A DNA stretch of 64,000 nucleotides, taken from positions 1-64,000 of the forward strand of contig CAIVKH010000188.1 in the NCBI GenBank assembly GCA_903906425.1. The letters are read 5' to 3'. Below the pieces are notes generated by a model. The model did no database searches. It worked only from the letters and a program-made list of their open reading frames with translations, and was not told the origin of the DNA. This document shows, piece by piece, positions 6,601 to 18,100 of this stretch. This DNA comes from an uncultured bacterium. Its GTDB lineage: Bacteria > Verrucomicrobiota > Kiritimatiellia > CAIVKH01. Position 1 is the first letter of the stretch. Every line of letters starts with the position of its first letter. Made by a program: the position numbers and the translations under genes.

Positions 6601-9067
6601 GATAGAGGCTATTGGAAAGCAGAGCGACGGCCGATGCGTTGAAATTGGTCGAGCCGTCCGTGTTCCACATCACGAAAAGCTGGTTCGTGTCAATCGCGAC
6701 GGCGGACGTGATCGTTGCGGTGACGGCATACGGATTGACGGTGTCGAAGGTGCTGGCCAGCGGCGTGTGAACGATGACCGGCGCAACCGGACCGCTGAGC
6801 ACGACCGCGTAGGGCTGCGGCCCGCTGGGAACGTTGAAGCCGCGGACTTCGATCCGGTAAAGGCCGCGCGCCGCGGCGGCGAGATCAATCCCCTCGATGT
6901 TGTTCGTGCGGTCCGGCGCGGACATGCCGCTCGCGAAATTCGTGACGCCATCCGGGCCGATGACGACGAGGTCGAGATCGTTCACGAGATTCTGGCTGCT
7001 GCCGGGAGTTCCGGGAAAATCGGACCAGCACAGCGTGACGCGAAACGCGTTCGTGCCGCCGACATTCACGGTGTAAACGTTCGTTGCGCCGGTCACCAGC
7101 GAATTGCCGTCGAAGAACGCCAGCGAGTTTGGCGCGGGCGGGAATAGCGTGTCTTCGGCATCAATCTGCCCCCATCCTTCGACGCTGTTCGGCCGCGGCA
7201 GCGGCGGAATTTCGCGATACGAACCGGTGCCATACTGCCCGGGCGTGAGGGAGCGTGCGCCGTTGACCAGCGCGGCCTTGATCAGAGCGGCACTCGGATT
7301 CGTCACGCCGGCCCGGTCCGTGAAATACTGGCGGAACAATGTCGCGCAGCCAGCGGACAGCGGCGTGGCCATGCTGGTGCCGCCATCAATCATGTAATTC
7401 GAGTTGTCCGGCGCAGGCCCCCAACTGTAGCCGGCGATGCTCGAGTGTGTGGAAATGATGTCGGTTCCCGGCGCGACGATGTCGGGTTTGACGCGGCCGT
7501 CGAGGCACGGCCCCCGCGAAGAAAACGCGGCCATGCCCTGATGAACGCCGTCGTATGGCTGTGATAGGAGGTCGAAGACGATCGGGTTCATGAAATAGCC
7601 GAAGTCAATGTAGTGGTAGTCCGACGCCTCGCCGGCGTTGTGGAAATTTTCAGATGCGCCGACGGTGAGGGAATTCTTCGCCGTGCCGGGCGAATCCATC
7701 GTGCCGGGATTGATCACGCCGTTGCCGTCGTTGTCATAGCCGTCATTTCCGGCGGCGATGCAAACGAGCATGTCGGGATGGTTCCACATGAACTCGTCAA
7801 CGTCCCGCGCCTCGGATGTGTAGAAGCCGTAGGCGGGCGAGCCCCAACTGTCGGAGTGAATGTGCGCGCCGTTGGTGAGCGCCTGAAGGAAAAGATCGCC
7901 GAGATTTGCAGGCAGTCCGCCCAGCCCGCCGCCGCTGTCGAGCACGGATTGCATGACGAGTTGCGCGCCGCTGGCAACGCCGCGATATTTTCCCCCGCTG
8001 GCGGTGCCGTCGCCGAGGACCGAGCCGCAAACATGCGTGCCGTGGCCGTACGGATCACTCCAGTTGTTCGCGCGGCCCAGCGCGATGGCCGCCTTCACGC
8101 GGCCCATGAAATCGGTGTGCAGGTTCGTGATGTCGCCGGTGTCCAGCCCTGTGTCGGCAACGGCGACGACCTGCCCCGTGCCGGTCAGCCCGCGCGCGGT
8201 CCAGACGTTCGTGACGTTCAGCCGGGGGCCTTCGACCGCGCGGTTGTTGAAGAGTTTTGGCGGCACGTATTCTTCGATCCACTGCACCGACTCCAGTGTT
8301 GAAATTTCAGGAATGGCCGCGGCGGGAATCTCCGCGCGAACGCGGCCGAAATTTGAATTCCGGACCGGATCAATCTTCGTCGCGCCGCGGGCCGCAAGTT
8401 CTTTAGCGACCGGTTCGACCTCGTTTGGCGTGAACGTGCTCACGTCCACCAGCACCTTGCCTTCGCGTTTCGCCGCCAGCGCCGGCTGGATTTTGTATTC
8501 GGCTTTGTACGGCCCGATCCATTGCACAAAAGGCAGCGCCGCGACGCGCCGCAGGGCCGCCACGTCCATTTTCACCGCAAACGCGTTGTTCGGAACGTAG
8601 CCGCACAAAACTGCGCCGGCGTCCGCCAGTTGTTTTTTGTCCTCTTCATGAACAGGCCCGCCGAACTGTACGATCCACGCCGTCGAGCGCGCCGCGGGCA
8701 GGGTAGCGGCCCGGTCGATCCAGTCGCGGGCTGGCGTGCCGGCCTCCGTCTTTTCGGACGTGTCAATCACATGCGTGACGAGCCGGATTACGTGATTTTC
8801 GTCGCGCGGTTCCCCGATCATTTTTCCCTTCGCAACGACAGCGGGATTGGCGGCCGCAGCGCGATTCGTCACAAGAATGTTCGCCGCCGCGCTCATCTTC
8901 GCCGGCGAGACGGCTGGCGCACGCAGGCCCTCGGCGGTTTTTTTGCGCGGGCCGGACGCCGTTTCAAGCCCCGCCGGGATCCGCCACACCATCCATGCCG
9001 CCAGCAGCAGCAACGCGCACGCGACCGCGATCCACCACTTCCTTTGCTGATTGGTGTTTGTGGGCAT
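3662..9067 (-). CDS. Secreted subtilisin-like (S8) serine protease with long C-terminal beta-domains
   Basis: An 1801-residue exported protease. I use the ATG at 9067 rather than the in-frame TTG at 9073. An N-terminal hydrophobic helix (about residues 10-28) is a signal or anchor. After a propeptide-like region come the S8 triad Asp305 (VADTGLDTG), His342 (GHGTHVCG) and Ser565 (GGTSMATP), with an oxyanion Asn in AAGND. C-terminal parts include a jelly-roll domain (WSDFPGTPG), an Ig-like segment, a TGW/GSVP beta-domain, Asp-rich thrombospondin-type Ca-binding segments (DGDGNGMADWW; DADGDGFSNAAEE), a MAM-like domain and a final beta-sandwich tail. A two-copy palindrome array (6254-6300) lies in frame inside it. 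A related protease is at 20285-23668. Substrate unknown; the adjacent giant protein is a candidate. Confidence 0.92.
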   Translation of the reverse strand: MPTNTNQQRKWWIAVACALLLLAAWMVWRIPAGLETASGPRKKTAEGLRAPAVSPAKMSAAANILVTNRAAAANPAVVAKGKMIGEPRDENHVIRLVTHVIDTSEKTEAGTPARDWIDRAATLPAARSTAWIVQFGGPVHEEDKKQLADAGAVLCGYVPNNAFAVKMDVAALRRVAALPFVQWIGPYKAEYKIQPALAAKREGKVLVDVSTFTPNEVEPVAKELAARGATKIDPVRNSNFGRVRAEIPAAAIPEISTLESVQWIEEYVPPKLFNNRAVEGPRLNVTNVWTARGLTGTGQVVAVADTGLDTGDITNLHTDFMGRVKAAIALGRANNWSDPYGHGTHVCGSVLGDGTASGGKYRGVASGAQLVMQSVLDSGGGLGGLPANLGDLFLQALTNGAHIHSDSWGSPAYGFYTSEARDVDEFMWNHPDMLVCIAAGNDGYDNDGNGVINPGTMDSPGTAKNSLTVGASENFHNAGEASDYHYIDFGYFMNPIVFDLLSQPYDGVHQGMAAFSSRGPCLDGRVKPDIVAPGTDIISTHSSIAGYSWGPAPDNSNYMIDGGTSMATPLSAGCATLFRQYFTDRAGVTNPSAALIKAALVNGARSLTPGQYGTGSYREIPPLPRPNSVEGWGQIDAEDTLFPPAPNSLAFFDGNSLVTGATNVYTVNVGGTNAFRVTLCWSDFPGTPGSSQNLVNDLDLVVIGPDGVTNFASGMSAPDRTNNIEGIDLAAAARGLYRIEVRGFNVPSGPQPYAVVLSGPVAPVIVHTPLASTFDTVNPYAVTATITSAVAIDTNQLFVMWNTDGSTNFNASAVALLSNSLYRGFIPAQPQNTVVHYYITAATNGLVAVSPAGAPAMLYQFSVTAAVSLEVRGTPVRAGAVWPPYGVTIFASGNTVIATAPAFAWTENFAGYTCTGWTGSGSVPIIGNSNSVSFQSLENSRLTWQWRFDSYGLVQSSSPPGLVSTTTWWAANSIAHTITAPPAGIVSGVMYRFTGWYLDGARLPDSINVADNPGGKFSMGRSHNAVAKYLPATQDGDGNGMADWWEMLYFGGIGNSLSGDMDRDGFNNQAEFADQTNPRDARSFPVPPVIAHVPLANPQPRPAPFNVDAVITDNLAVASATLHWQRNGGTWQSAAMASNANDHFTATIPAPGTCGDQFSYFITASDPGANTSTNGPFAFLVAYPVMIVTPPDLGTNLVESGTTGIVSIVVSNAGNGQLSWTARVVRVDLTDDMESGTNKWTHNGSLDLWHITTYRAHSGTHSWYQGDDSTHLYPDASDDRLYTPTLHPGSNAVLNFWHWIWSELDHGVYAWDGAVVEISTNAGASFDYLTPVGGYPYMITPNPESAFAPDYPPCFAGTGGWQQASFDLSAFANQDIILMFRFGADYYTHYEGWYLDDITITSDAFAADWLAVQPPTGSVSGVSASNAPCALNAAIATNGGLYRALVRIEGNDPVAPTNIVSVTMRVDSRPRAAINFARQWPLNGSGSVTISNSIFDADGDPVSLRVEFSANGGATWTNLFVTSATAATGGVSINNAATQQLGGIVTAPSNALAILWPTTNAPAIAFSSNVLVRVTPSDVWFAGRAVTSAPFAVDNVAPSATGAVVIAATSAFGNYFAGNVITSSWSGFTDIGLGVAGYFLSTTNGGGTTNGTFAPSSPAPLGGLQLNATNNVFVWPRDAAGNIGPAASASVFVLDPAGDADGDGFSNAAEEIAGTSSTDSNSILRITGASADPILSRYVIRWPYVSNRIYSLQMSSNAGDPPFLVLTNPPVIVTNFTAVFDLTNAPPAPLLQFRLGVQPAP
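6254..6300. repeat. 32-bp-phased palindrome array, locus 2 (2 copies, inside a gene)
   Basis: An imperfect copy at 6254-6268 (right arm TTGAAA) and a perfect one at 6286-6300, 32 bp apart. This is the only array in the window lying wholly inside a coding sequence, the S8 protease at about residues 922-938. The reading frame is kept; the copies encode VPIIGN and FQSLEN. Confidence 0.95.
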
Positions 9068-9125
9068 GATCAAAGTTACTTCATTTCATCGGGCGAGACA
9101 TCGTCAGGTTTCGCGCGGCGCAATT

Positions 9126-9172
9126 TTCCAATGATTGGAAATTTGCGCGACGGTGGTTTCCAATCATTGGAA
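9126..9172. repeat. 32-bp-phased palindrome array, locus 3 (2 copies)
   Basis: Perfect copies at 9126-9140 (centre G) and 9158-9172 (centre C), 32 bp apart. It sits between the giant PKD/ASH gene (stop at 9190) and the S8 protease (start 9067), both on the minus strand. Confidence 0.95.
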
Positions 9173-9189
9173 CTCTGGCTGTGGGGACC

Positions 9190-12100
9190 TCATGGCAATC
9201 GTAATCGGAAGAATTGTGAATAGAAGGGCGCGCGGTTGGTGAGCATGAGCATCGGACCTCCGCCGGCGGGGCTGTTGGTGACGATGTCCCATGTGGCGTC
9301 GCCGGTGATGTTGGTGGTGGATTCGAGCACGAACGGGGAGGCCGCGGCCGGCCAGGTGATGACCGCGCCGTTCCTGTAGCCATCGAATTGCACGTCGGGC
9401 GCGACGACGAAGATGTTGAACGACATGTCCGCACCCAGCGACGGCTGGCCATCATCGTCCACATGAACGGTGACGGTGTTGGTCGTGCCGAAGTAATCCG
9501 CCGTTGGCATCCACGTGAAGACGCCGCTGTAGCGGTCGAGCAGCGCGTCGGGCGGCGCGCTGACGAGCGAGAAGGTGAATGCGTTGGCGGGAATATCCGG
9601 ATCCGCTACGACGTTTGTGACCGACAGTAGAGCGAGCGGATAGACGGAGCGGTCGGCCGTGGCGGCGAAGACGGGGCTGCGGTTGACCTCCGTCACATAA
9701 ACGGTGAATGAATTTGTCGCGGCAACCGGCGGGAGGCTGGCTTCGCCGACGACGGTGGTGACAGTGTACGTGCCGGGACCCTGGCCCTCGTCCGGCGCCC
9801 ACGATATCACGCCATTGGTTGGATTGATCAGCATCCCCGCCGGCGCGTTGAGCAGGGCATAGGAGAGAATGGACGGCGGGACCCCCGCGCTGACTTGCGC
9901 ATTAGCCACGACCATGAGCTGCATTTCGGGGACGGTCTGATCGTCGAGCAGCGGCATCTCCGCCGTGGGAACACCCGTCCCTGTCACAGGAATCGCCGGG
10001 CTTTCAACCGTGCTGGCGAATGTCAGGTCATAACTTTGTACGCCTGTGGCCACCGGGGCAAACCGCACGGTGAGATTCGACGAACCGTGAGCGGCAAGAT
10101 TGAACGATGCGTTACCGACAATCTCGAACGTGCCGCCAATTTCGGCGGAGCCACTGGTGGCGAAGTCGCCGAGATTAGTCACGACGAACGTTGCCTGCAC
10201 GCTCTGGCCGGTGACAATAAAGCCAAAGGCATAAGCCGATGGAGTGACGCCGAGCGCCGCAGGCGCTCTCACATAAATTCTGAATGTTGTATCCGCGCTC
10301 AGCGGTGGTAAGCCGTCATCGGTCACACGCACCGTGATGGTGTTGGAAATACCCGCCACGCTTGCATCCGGGGTCCATGTGAGCACTCCGCTGATAGGAT
10401 TGATCTGCATGTCACCTGGCGAATTGACGAGTGAGAATGTCAGCACATTGGCGGGCTGGTCGGGATCGGACGCAACATTGGTGACCGTGACGAAATCACC
10501 GGGGGAAACGACGCGATTCGAAACGGACGCCAGAGACGGACTGCGATTTACTTCTCTAACATAGACGGCAAATGAGTTCGTCGCGGCAAGCGCAGACATG
10601 CCTTCTGCGATCACAACGGTCGTCACGATACCTGTACCTGGCCCCTGGCTCTCATCCGGCGTCCATGAGATCACGCCATAAATTGGGTCAATATGCATTC
10701 CTGCCGGCGCATCAAGAATGGCATAGGTGAGAGCCGGCGGCTGAATGTCGCCGAGGACTTGTGCATTGGTCATGACCATAAGTTGCATTTCGGGAATCGT
10801 CTGATCGGGAATGTAAGGCAGCACCGGCATCATCACCCCCCTGCCCGTGACTTCATTTGCAATTGTTCCGCCCGTGCTGGCGAAGGTCACGCTGTCCGTG
10901 TATGAGACATATCCCTGCGGGGAGAACCTGACCGTAATATTGGTCGAGTCATGTGGCGCAAGGTTAAACAAAGGATCACCTATGATGGCAAACGCACTGC
11001 CGACCGTCACCGTGCCCGCGGCTGCCAGATCACCATAATTAGTCACGACGAAGATGCTATCGGAATATGTACCGACCAGCACGGGGCCAAAATCGTAGCC
11101 CGCGGGACTCACACCGACAGACGCTGGCAATAGTGCAACGCCACTTACTGCGCCCGTCACGGTGCCGCCGTCGCTGGAGATGATAAATTCGCTTGTGCAT
11201 GCGCCCTGTAAATAGGGCTGGAAACTTATCGTGATGACATTCGTCGCCCCCGGATCAATACTGAACGAACTGCCGTCTGCAATCGCGAATTGAGCACCCA
11301 TGTCAAAGGATGCGCTGCCTGTCAACGTCAGACATCCTGTGTTCACGACCGCTAGACGCAGATTGCTGCTCTCGCCGACCAGCGTTGGACCGAATACCAG
11401 CGACGTCGGATTTACAAAAAGTTGCGGTGGACAATTTGTGGCGGTGATGTAAGCCAGTTGCGTATTCGTGTCCGCGCCGACAGGTCCCTGTGCGATCAAT
11501 TGAACAGTCCGTATGCCGGTGACTGTGAAAGCATGGCTTACGATCGCCCCCGTCACGTTGCTTGCTGCGCCATCGCCAAATGACCACACGCGGTTCGTGA
11601 TCGTACCCGTAGAAAGGTCGGTAAAAGTGACAGAGAACGGGACCTGACCGGTACGAACATCCGCAACGAAATCAGCGTGGGGAATAAGTGCTCCGATGCC
11701 TGTTACGGGAATCACCAGATATCCGGTACTATCGACAACAAACAATTGCTCGTTGAATGCACCCACATTCGGCGGAGTGAAATTGATCAAAATATTCGTC
11801 GCGGCATTCGCATCAACACTGAACACAGCATTACCGGCAACCGAGAATGCTCCACTAAGATAGATCACCCCGGCAAGCGTCCCTCCTCCGCTGTTTGTTA
11901 CAGTAATGTTCATCTGCGCAGTATGACCTGCCGCCACAATACCAAAATCGAAGTTAGTCGGACTTACTCCGAGAATCGGTGATGCAGGCGGCGTCATGCC
12001 GACACCTGTGACAACGCCTGTCGCATTGCCACCGCCGCTGATGACGATAAAATTGTTTGTGTAACCACCCTCTGATTGGGGCGCAAAATCGATCGTGACC

Positions 12101-15100
12101 ACAGTTATCGCACCAGAATCAACGGCAAACGGGCTGCCGGACACAATAGCAAACGGACCGCCAACCGCAACTTCACCTGTCAACACCTCGCATCCCATGT
12201 TTGAGACCATTATATCCAGACTTTTACCACCCGGCACTGACACCTGACCAAAATCCAGTCTCACAAGATCAATGGCCAGTTGCGCCGGGCAATTCGTGAT
12301 GACAATGAAATCTGTCCGGGAGTTGGTAGCCTGGCCAAGCGGGCCTTGCACGACCAATTGAATCGCCCTTACGCCAGTGTTTGTGAAAGTATGTGTCACG
12401 GCCGATTCGATTGTATTACTCGATGCACCATCACCAAACGACCAGTATCTGTTCGTGACTATCCCGGTTGACATATCCGTGAATGTCACGACCAACGGAA
12501 CTTGTCCCGTCCGGATATCAGCGGCAAAATCAGCACAAAGCAGGGCTGACCCGGTTCCCGTAACCGGATTAGTAGCGCCGCCACCATTGCTGGTGAAAAT
12601 CACATTGTTACTGAACGTCCCATCTGATATCGGTGCAAAGCTAATCAAGATGTTTGTCACACCGTAGCCTGCCATGCTGAACGATCCATCGCCGATCACC
12701 GCAAATGCGCCACCTACAGTCGTTGTCCCCATAAGCGTGGATTCGCCGAGATTCGTCACGATGAATGCCGTCTGCACGGCTTGTCCCGTGGCGACGACTC
12801 CAAAATCATAGTCGGCGGGAGTTACGGCGAACTGTGCCGGCGTGATCGCCATCCCGATCACCGTCCCCGTCATGCTACCTCCGTCGCTCATAAGATCGAA
12901 CTCATTCGTAAAACCGCCAGATGTCAACGGCTGAAAGCGGATCGTTATATAATTCGTCACACTTGGCGCAATGGAGAAGGGTGTCTCAGACACGATCGCA
13001 AACGCGCCGCCGACAGCAGCAGAACCCTTCAGATTCAGGCACCCGATGTTAGCAACAGCAATGCTCAAGTCACTACTCCGACCAACCGTCACAATGCCAA
13101 AGTCCAACGGCGAGGTGTCAACGAGCAATGACGGAGGACAATTCGTTACAACAATGAGTCCCACCTGCGCATTTGTATCTGCTCCGACAATCCCATCAAC
13201 AATTAATTGCACAGTATTGGTGCCAGTGGTCCAATAGGTATGCGCCACGATCTTCCCTGTGGCATTACTTGTTGTTTCGTCACCAAACGACCAGAAACGA
13301 TTCGTGACTATGCCGGTGCTTGTATCAGTGAATGCGACGACCAACGGCACTTCGCCAGTATGAATATCGGCGACAAAATCCGCGAGCGGTATAACGGCTC
13401 CTACACCCGACACTGGGATGTACAGTTCACCGCCATCGCTTGAGAATGTTACCCAATCACCGAATGCTCCTTCCGTTGGAGGCGTGAATCCAAATAGCAC
13501 GTTTGTCGCTCCATGCCCCGCTAACGAGAAAGAGCCGTCACCAATGACTGAAAATACGCCGCTGACAACTGTTGTTCCGGTAAGCAAGGAATCTCCAATG
13601 TTTGTTATGGCAATGGATATTTGTGCTGTCTGGCCTGTGACAACCACACCGAAATTGCAGTTTGTCGGATTTACGCCAATTAGTTGCGGTGTCAGAACTG
13701 CCCCCATGACAGTACCTGTCACTGTGAGAGCGTCACAGGCATACATAATCTTGTTTGAATAGATGCCATACGCCATTGGCAAGAAACTGATCTCGACAAG
13801 ATTCGTCGCGCCGGGAGATATATCAAAAGGGCTTCCATTTACGACTGTGAACGGACCGCCGACAGAAGCCCAACCGTGCAACACCATACATCCGTCATTT
13901 GCTACGGCAAGTGTCAAATTGGAGCTTAGTCCGGGCTGGACACGGCCGAAGTCAAGCGGATCAGGAGCGATGGACAGACGCGGCTGGCAATTTGTGCACA
14001 CGATACAACCGATTTGATCATTCGTGCTCGTACCGAGTGGACCTTGGACTATCAGCTGAACGGTATTGGTACCCACACTTGTGTACACGTGCTGCACGAC
14101 AGTTCCTGCTACACTGCTCGATTCCCCATCACCGAACTCCCAGCGACGATTCGTTATCGTACCCGAGGACTGATCTGTGAATATAACTATGAATGGAATC
14201 TGCCCCGTCCAAACATCTGCTTCAAATGCAGCATGAGGCATGATCGCTCCGACACCCCAAAATGGGAGTGCTTGCTCCCCGCCATTACTGTCGAAGACTA
14301 CGTTCTGGCTCATCTGGCCTTCTGTCGAGGGCGTGAATGTTACTATAATGTTCGTCGAGCCATGGCCGGCTAAAGTGAAGGAACTATCGTCGCGAATTGC
14401 GAATGGACCACCCGCGGTTATAGTTCCGGAAAGCGTGGAATCACCGTAGTTCGTCACCCACAGACAGGTCTGTGCAGTCTGGCCGGTGGCCACGACCCCA
14501 AAGTCATAATAAACAGGGCTTACACCTAGCACGGCCGGCGAAAGAGCTACGCCGATAACAGTACTTGTGGCACTTCCGCCACCGCTCATCACAACTGCCT
14601 GATTCGTGTAGCCTCCCGCAATTACGGGACGGAAACTGATTCCAATCACATTGGTCTCGCCAGGTGACATTTCGAAAGAACTCCCTGACACTAACACGAA
14701 AGGTCCGCCAATGTTAACTTCACCGGTCAATACCTCGCAGCCGACATTTGCAATCAAGAACGTCAAATCATTGCTTTCTCCTGCCACAAGCGTGCCGAAG
14801 TTCAGCAGCGCAGGACTGGCCGATAATAGTGGCGGACAATTCGTAGCAACGATGAAACCCATTTGGATATTTGTATCTGCATTGATCGGATCTTCCACGA
14901 GCAACTGAACCGTATATGTTCCGGCGGCAGCATAGACGTGCGATACGGCTGAAGACATTGTGTTGCTCGCACCGCCGTCCCCAAAAGACCACGACCGGTT
15001 TGTGATGACACCGATGGAATGATCCGTGAATGTCACAGCAAGTGGAACTTCACCGGTCCGAACATTGGCCATGAAGTCTGCGTGCAGCAGGGAGGAGCCC

Positions 15101-18100
15101 AATCCCGTGGCAAGGTTCGTCAAGACGCCGCCGTTACTTGTAATAACGATCTCATTAGTGAATCTGCCGACCGCTTGCGGACGGAAGCTGACCGTGATGC
15201 GATTCGTTTCGCCAGAAGCAACATTGAAGGGGTTCCCATTCGCAATTACAAATGGTCCACCTACAGTTGCCGCACCAGTCATTGTCATGCATCCCATGTT
15301 CACGATAATCAGATCAAGATCATTACTTTGCCCGACATCAACCAAGCCAAAACTACTTGTTATGGGACTGGCTAATAGAAGAGGAGGACAATTTGTGGCG
15401 ACTATGAATGCCGGCTGAATATTCGTATCGGAGCCTAGCGGGCCTTGTGTAATCAATCGAACGGCATGACTACCAGTGTCCGAATATACATGTGTCACGA
15501 TCAATTCAGCCGTATTACTCGTCACACCGTCGCCAAAAGACCATAGCCGTCCAGTGATCGTGCCGTGAGACAAGTCCGTAAAAGTGACTGCAAACGGGAC
15601 CTGACCTGTTCGGACATTTGCAGAGAAATAGGCATGTGGCATGATGGCCCCATTGCCCGTGACGAGGCTCATGAAATCGCCGCCTTTGCTTGTCAGCACC
15701 AACTCCGTGGCGAAAGTTCCTCCCGACTGCGGCGCGAACTCGACCACGATGTTTGTCGTCCCTCGACCGGCCACCACAAAAGAACCGCCACTAATGACAG
15801 AGAACGGGCTATCGACCATCGCCACGCCACTGAGCGCCGATTCCCCATAATTCGTAACCACGAAGACTGCCTGGACAGTCCGTCCCGTCTCGATGGTTCC
15901 AAAGTCATAACTCTGTGGATTTACACCCATCGCTGAAGGTGTAAGTGCCACACCAGTGACGCCACAGGTCGTGCTGCCGCCATCGCTAATTATGACAATA
16001 CTGTTCGTGAACCCACCCCCAGTCATTGGTCGGAAACTGATCGCCAATAGGTTGGTCACCCCGGAAACATTATTGAAAGGACTACCCCCTGTAATCACAA
16101 ACGGCCCTCCACCTGACGCGGTTCCATTCAGTGATTCACAACCCAAGTTCACAAGCGCCAGTTTCAATTCGTTACTCGTTCCGACAGTCACTGCGCCGAA
16201 GTTTAGTTGCGAAACACTAACAGACAGTACTGACGGACAATTAGTCGCGACGATGAAATCCGGTTGTATATTCGTGTCGGCGCCGGGCGGCCCGTCTACG
16301 ATCAATTGGACCGCATTCATGCCGGTCGAAACATATGTGTGCGAGACCATTGTATTCGCCGTGTTACTTGTTGAGCCATCACCAAACAACCAATTACGAT
16401 TCGTCACGGGTCCAGTCGAACAATCGGTGAATGTCACAACAAATGGTACCTGCCCCGTTCGCACATCGGCCACAAAATCCGCATGTAGCGGCGGCATTCC
16501 CACGCCTGTCACGGGATTCGTTGAATCACCGCCACTACTCGTGAATATAGCGCTATTGCTGAATACCCCTTCCACCAAAGGTAAAAAACCGATTACTATA
16601 TTGGTTGTCTGCCCTGCATCCAGATTGAAAGAGCCATCGCCAATGACAGAAAACGCACCACACACGATAGTCGTACCAGTGAGTATGGATTCACCTTGAT
16701 TCGTAACTACGAACGACGTCTGCACCGACTGCCCTGTGGCCACAATACCAAAATCGTAGTTATCAGGACTTACCATTAGCCGCGGTGCATCCAATCCAAC
16801 GCCAGTCACAACAATCGTTGCGTTCCCACCTTCGCTTGTGATCGCAAGCTCATTTGTAAAGCCGCCCCGAGACTGCGGCTGAAAACTGACGATAATATTG
16901 CTTGATGCCCCGGAAGAGAGATTGAATGCACTGCCTGTAACTATCGCGAAGGGATCGGCGACGGAAGCCTCACCCACCATCGCCAGGCATCCGGCGTTTT
17001 GAACCGTCAGGTTGAATTCACGCGTATGTCCGATAATGACACTTCCGAATTCCCACAAAAGAGGACTGACAGCCAACTGCGATGGACAGTTGGTGGCAAA
17101 GATCAGGTCTCTTTGGATATTCGTCTCTGAGCCAAGAGGCCCTTCGACAATCAGCAGAACTGTATTGGTCCCAGCCGACATGTAAGTGTGTGATAAGTTC
17201 AAATCCGTCGTGCTGGTCATGGTCCCGTCTCCAAACGACCAGATGCGGTTAGTTATAGTCCCTATGGAATAGTCCGTGAAATTGACCGTGAAGGGTATTT
17301 GGCCGGTTTGAGCATCCACGGCAAAGCTCGCGCGGGGAAAATGAGCACCTGCTCCTGTGACCGGATTCGTGGATGTCCCACAATCGCTGGCAAAAACGAC
17401 ATCATTGTTCGCCGAACCGTCTTCGAGTGGCGCAAATCGGATCACAATATTCGACGCTTGATGGGGAGCGAGAGCAAAGGCCCCATTGCCAACGATGGCG
17501 AATATCCCACTCACCGTAGCCGTTCCTGCCAAAGCCATCTCGCCGCGATTTGTCACAACGAACACGGCTTGCGACGTCTGCCCAACCGCCACTGCGCCAA
17601 AATCGTGGGTCGCCGGACTCACATCAAGCATAGGCAACGCAATTCCAGCGACCGTACTTGTTGCAGTGCCACCATCACTAATTATGGATACTCTGTTCTC
17701 ATATTCGCCAGCTGTAGGCGGCAGAAATCTGATCGTTACGGCGTTTGTTTCGCCCGCTGCGAGTGTGAAAGGAGTTCCAGCCAGTACCTCAAATGGTCCG
17801 CCGACAACCACCGATCCTGTCAACGTCAGGCAACCGATATTCATCACCGTCAATTGCATATCGTTTGTCTGACTCGTTATGATGGTTCCAAAATCCAGTT
17901 CTGTCTGGGCAACGAATATCTGTGGTGGACAATTCGTGACGACAATGTAGTCGGTCTTCATGTTAGTGGCGGCACCAATCAACCTCTGAGCGATTAACTG
18001 CACTGAATACGTGCCGGCTGAAGTGTAGGTGTGTGACACGATTCCAAACATCGTATTACTCGTAGTGCCGTCGCCAAAGGACCAAAGGCGGTTTGTTATC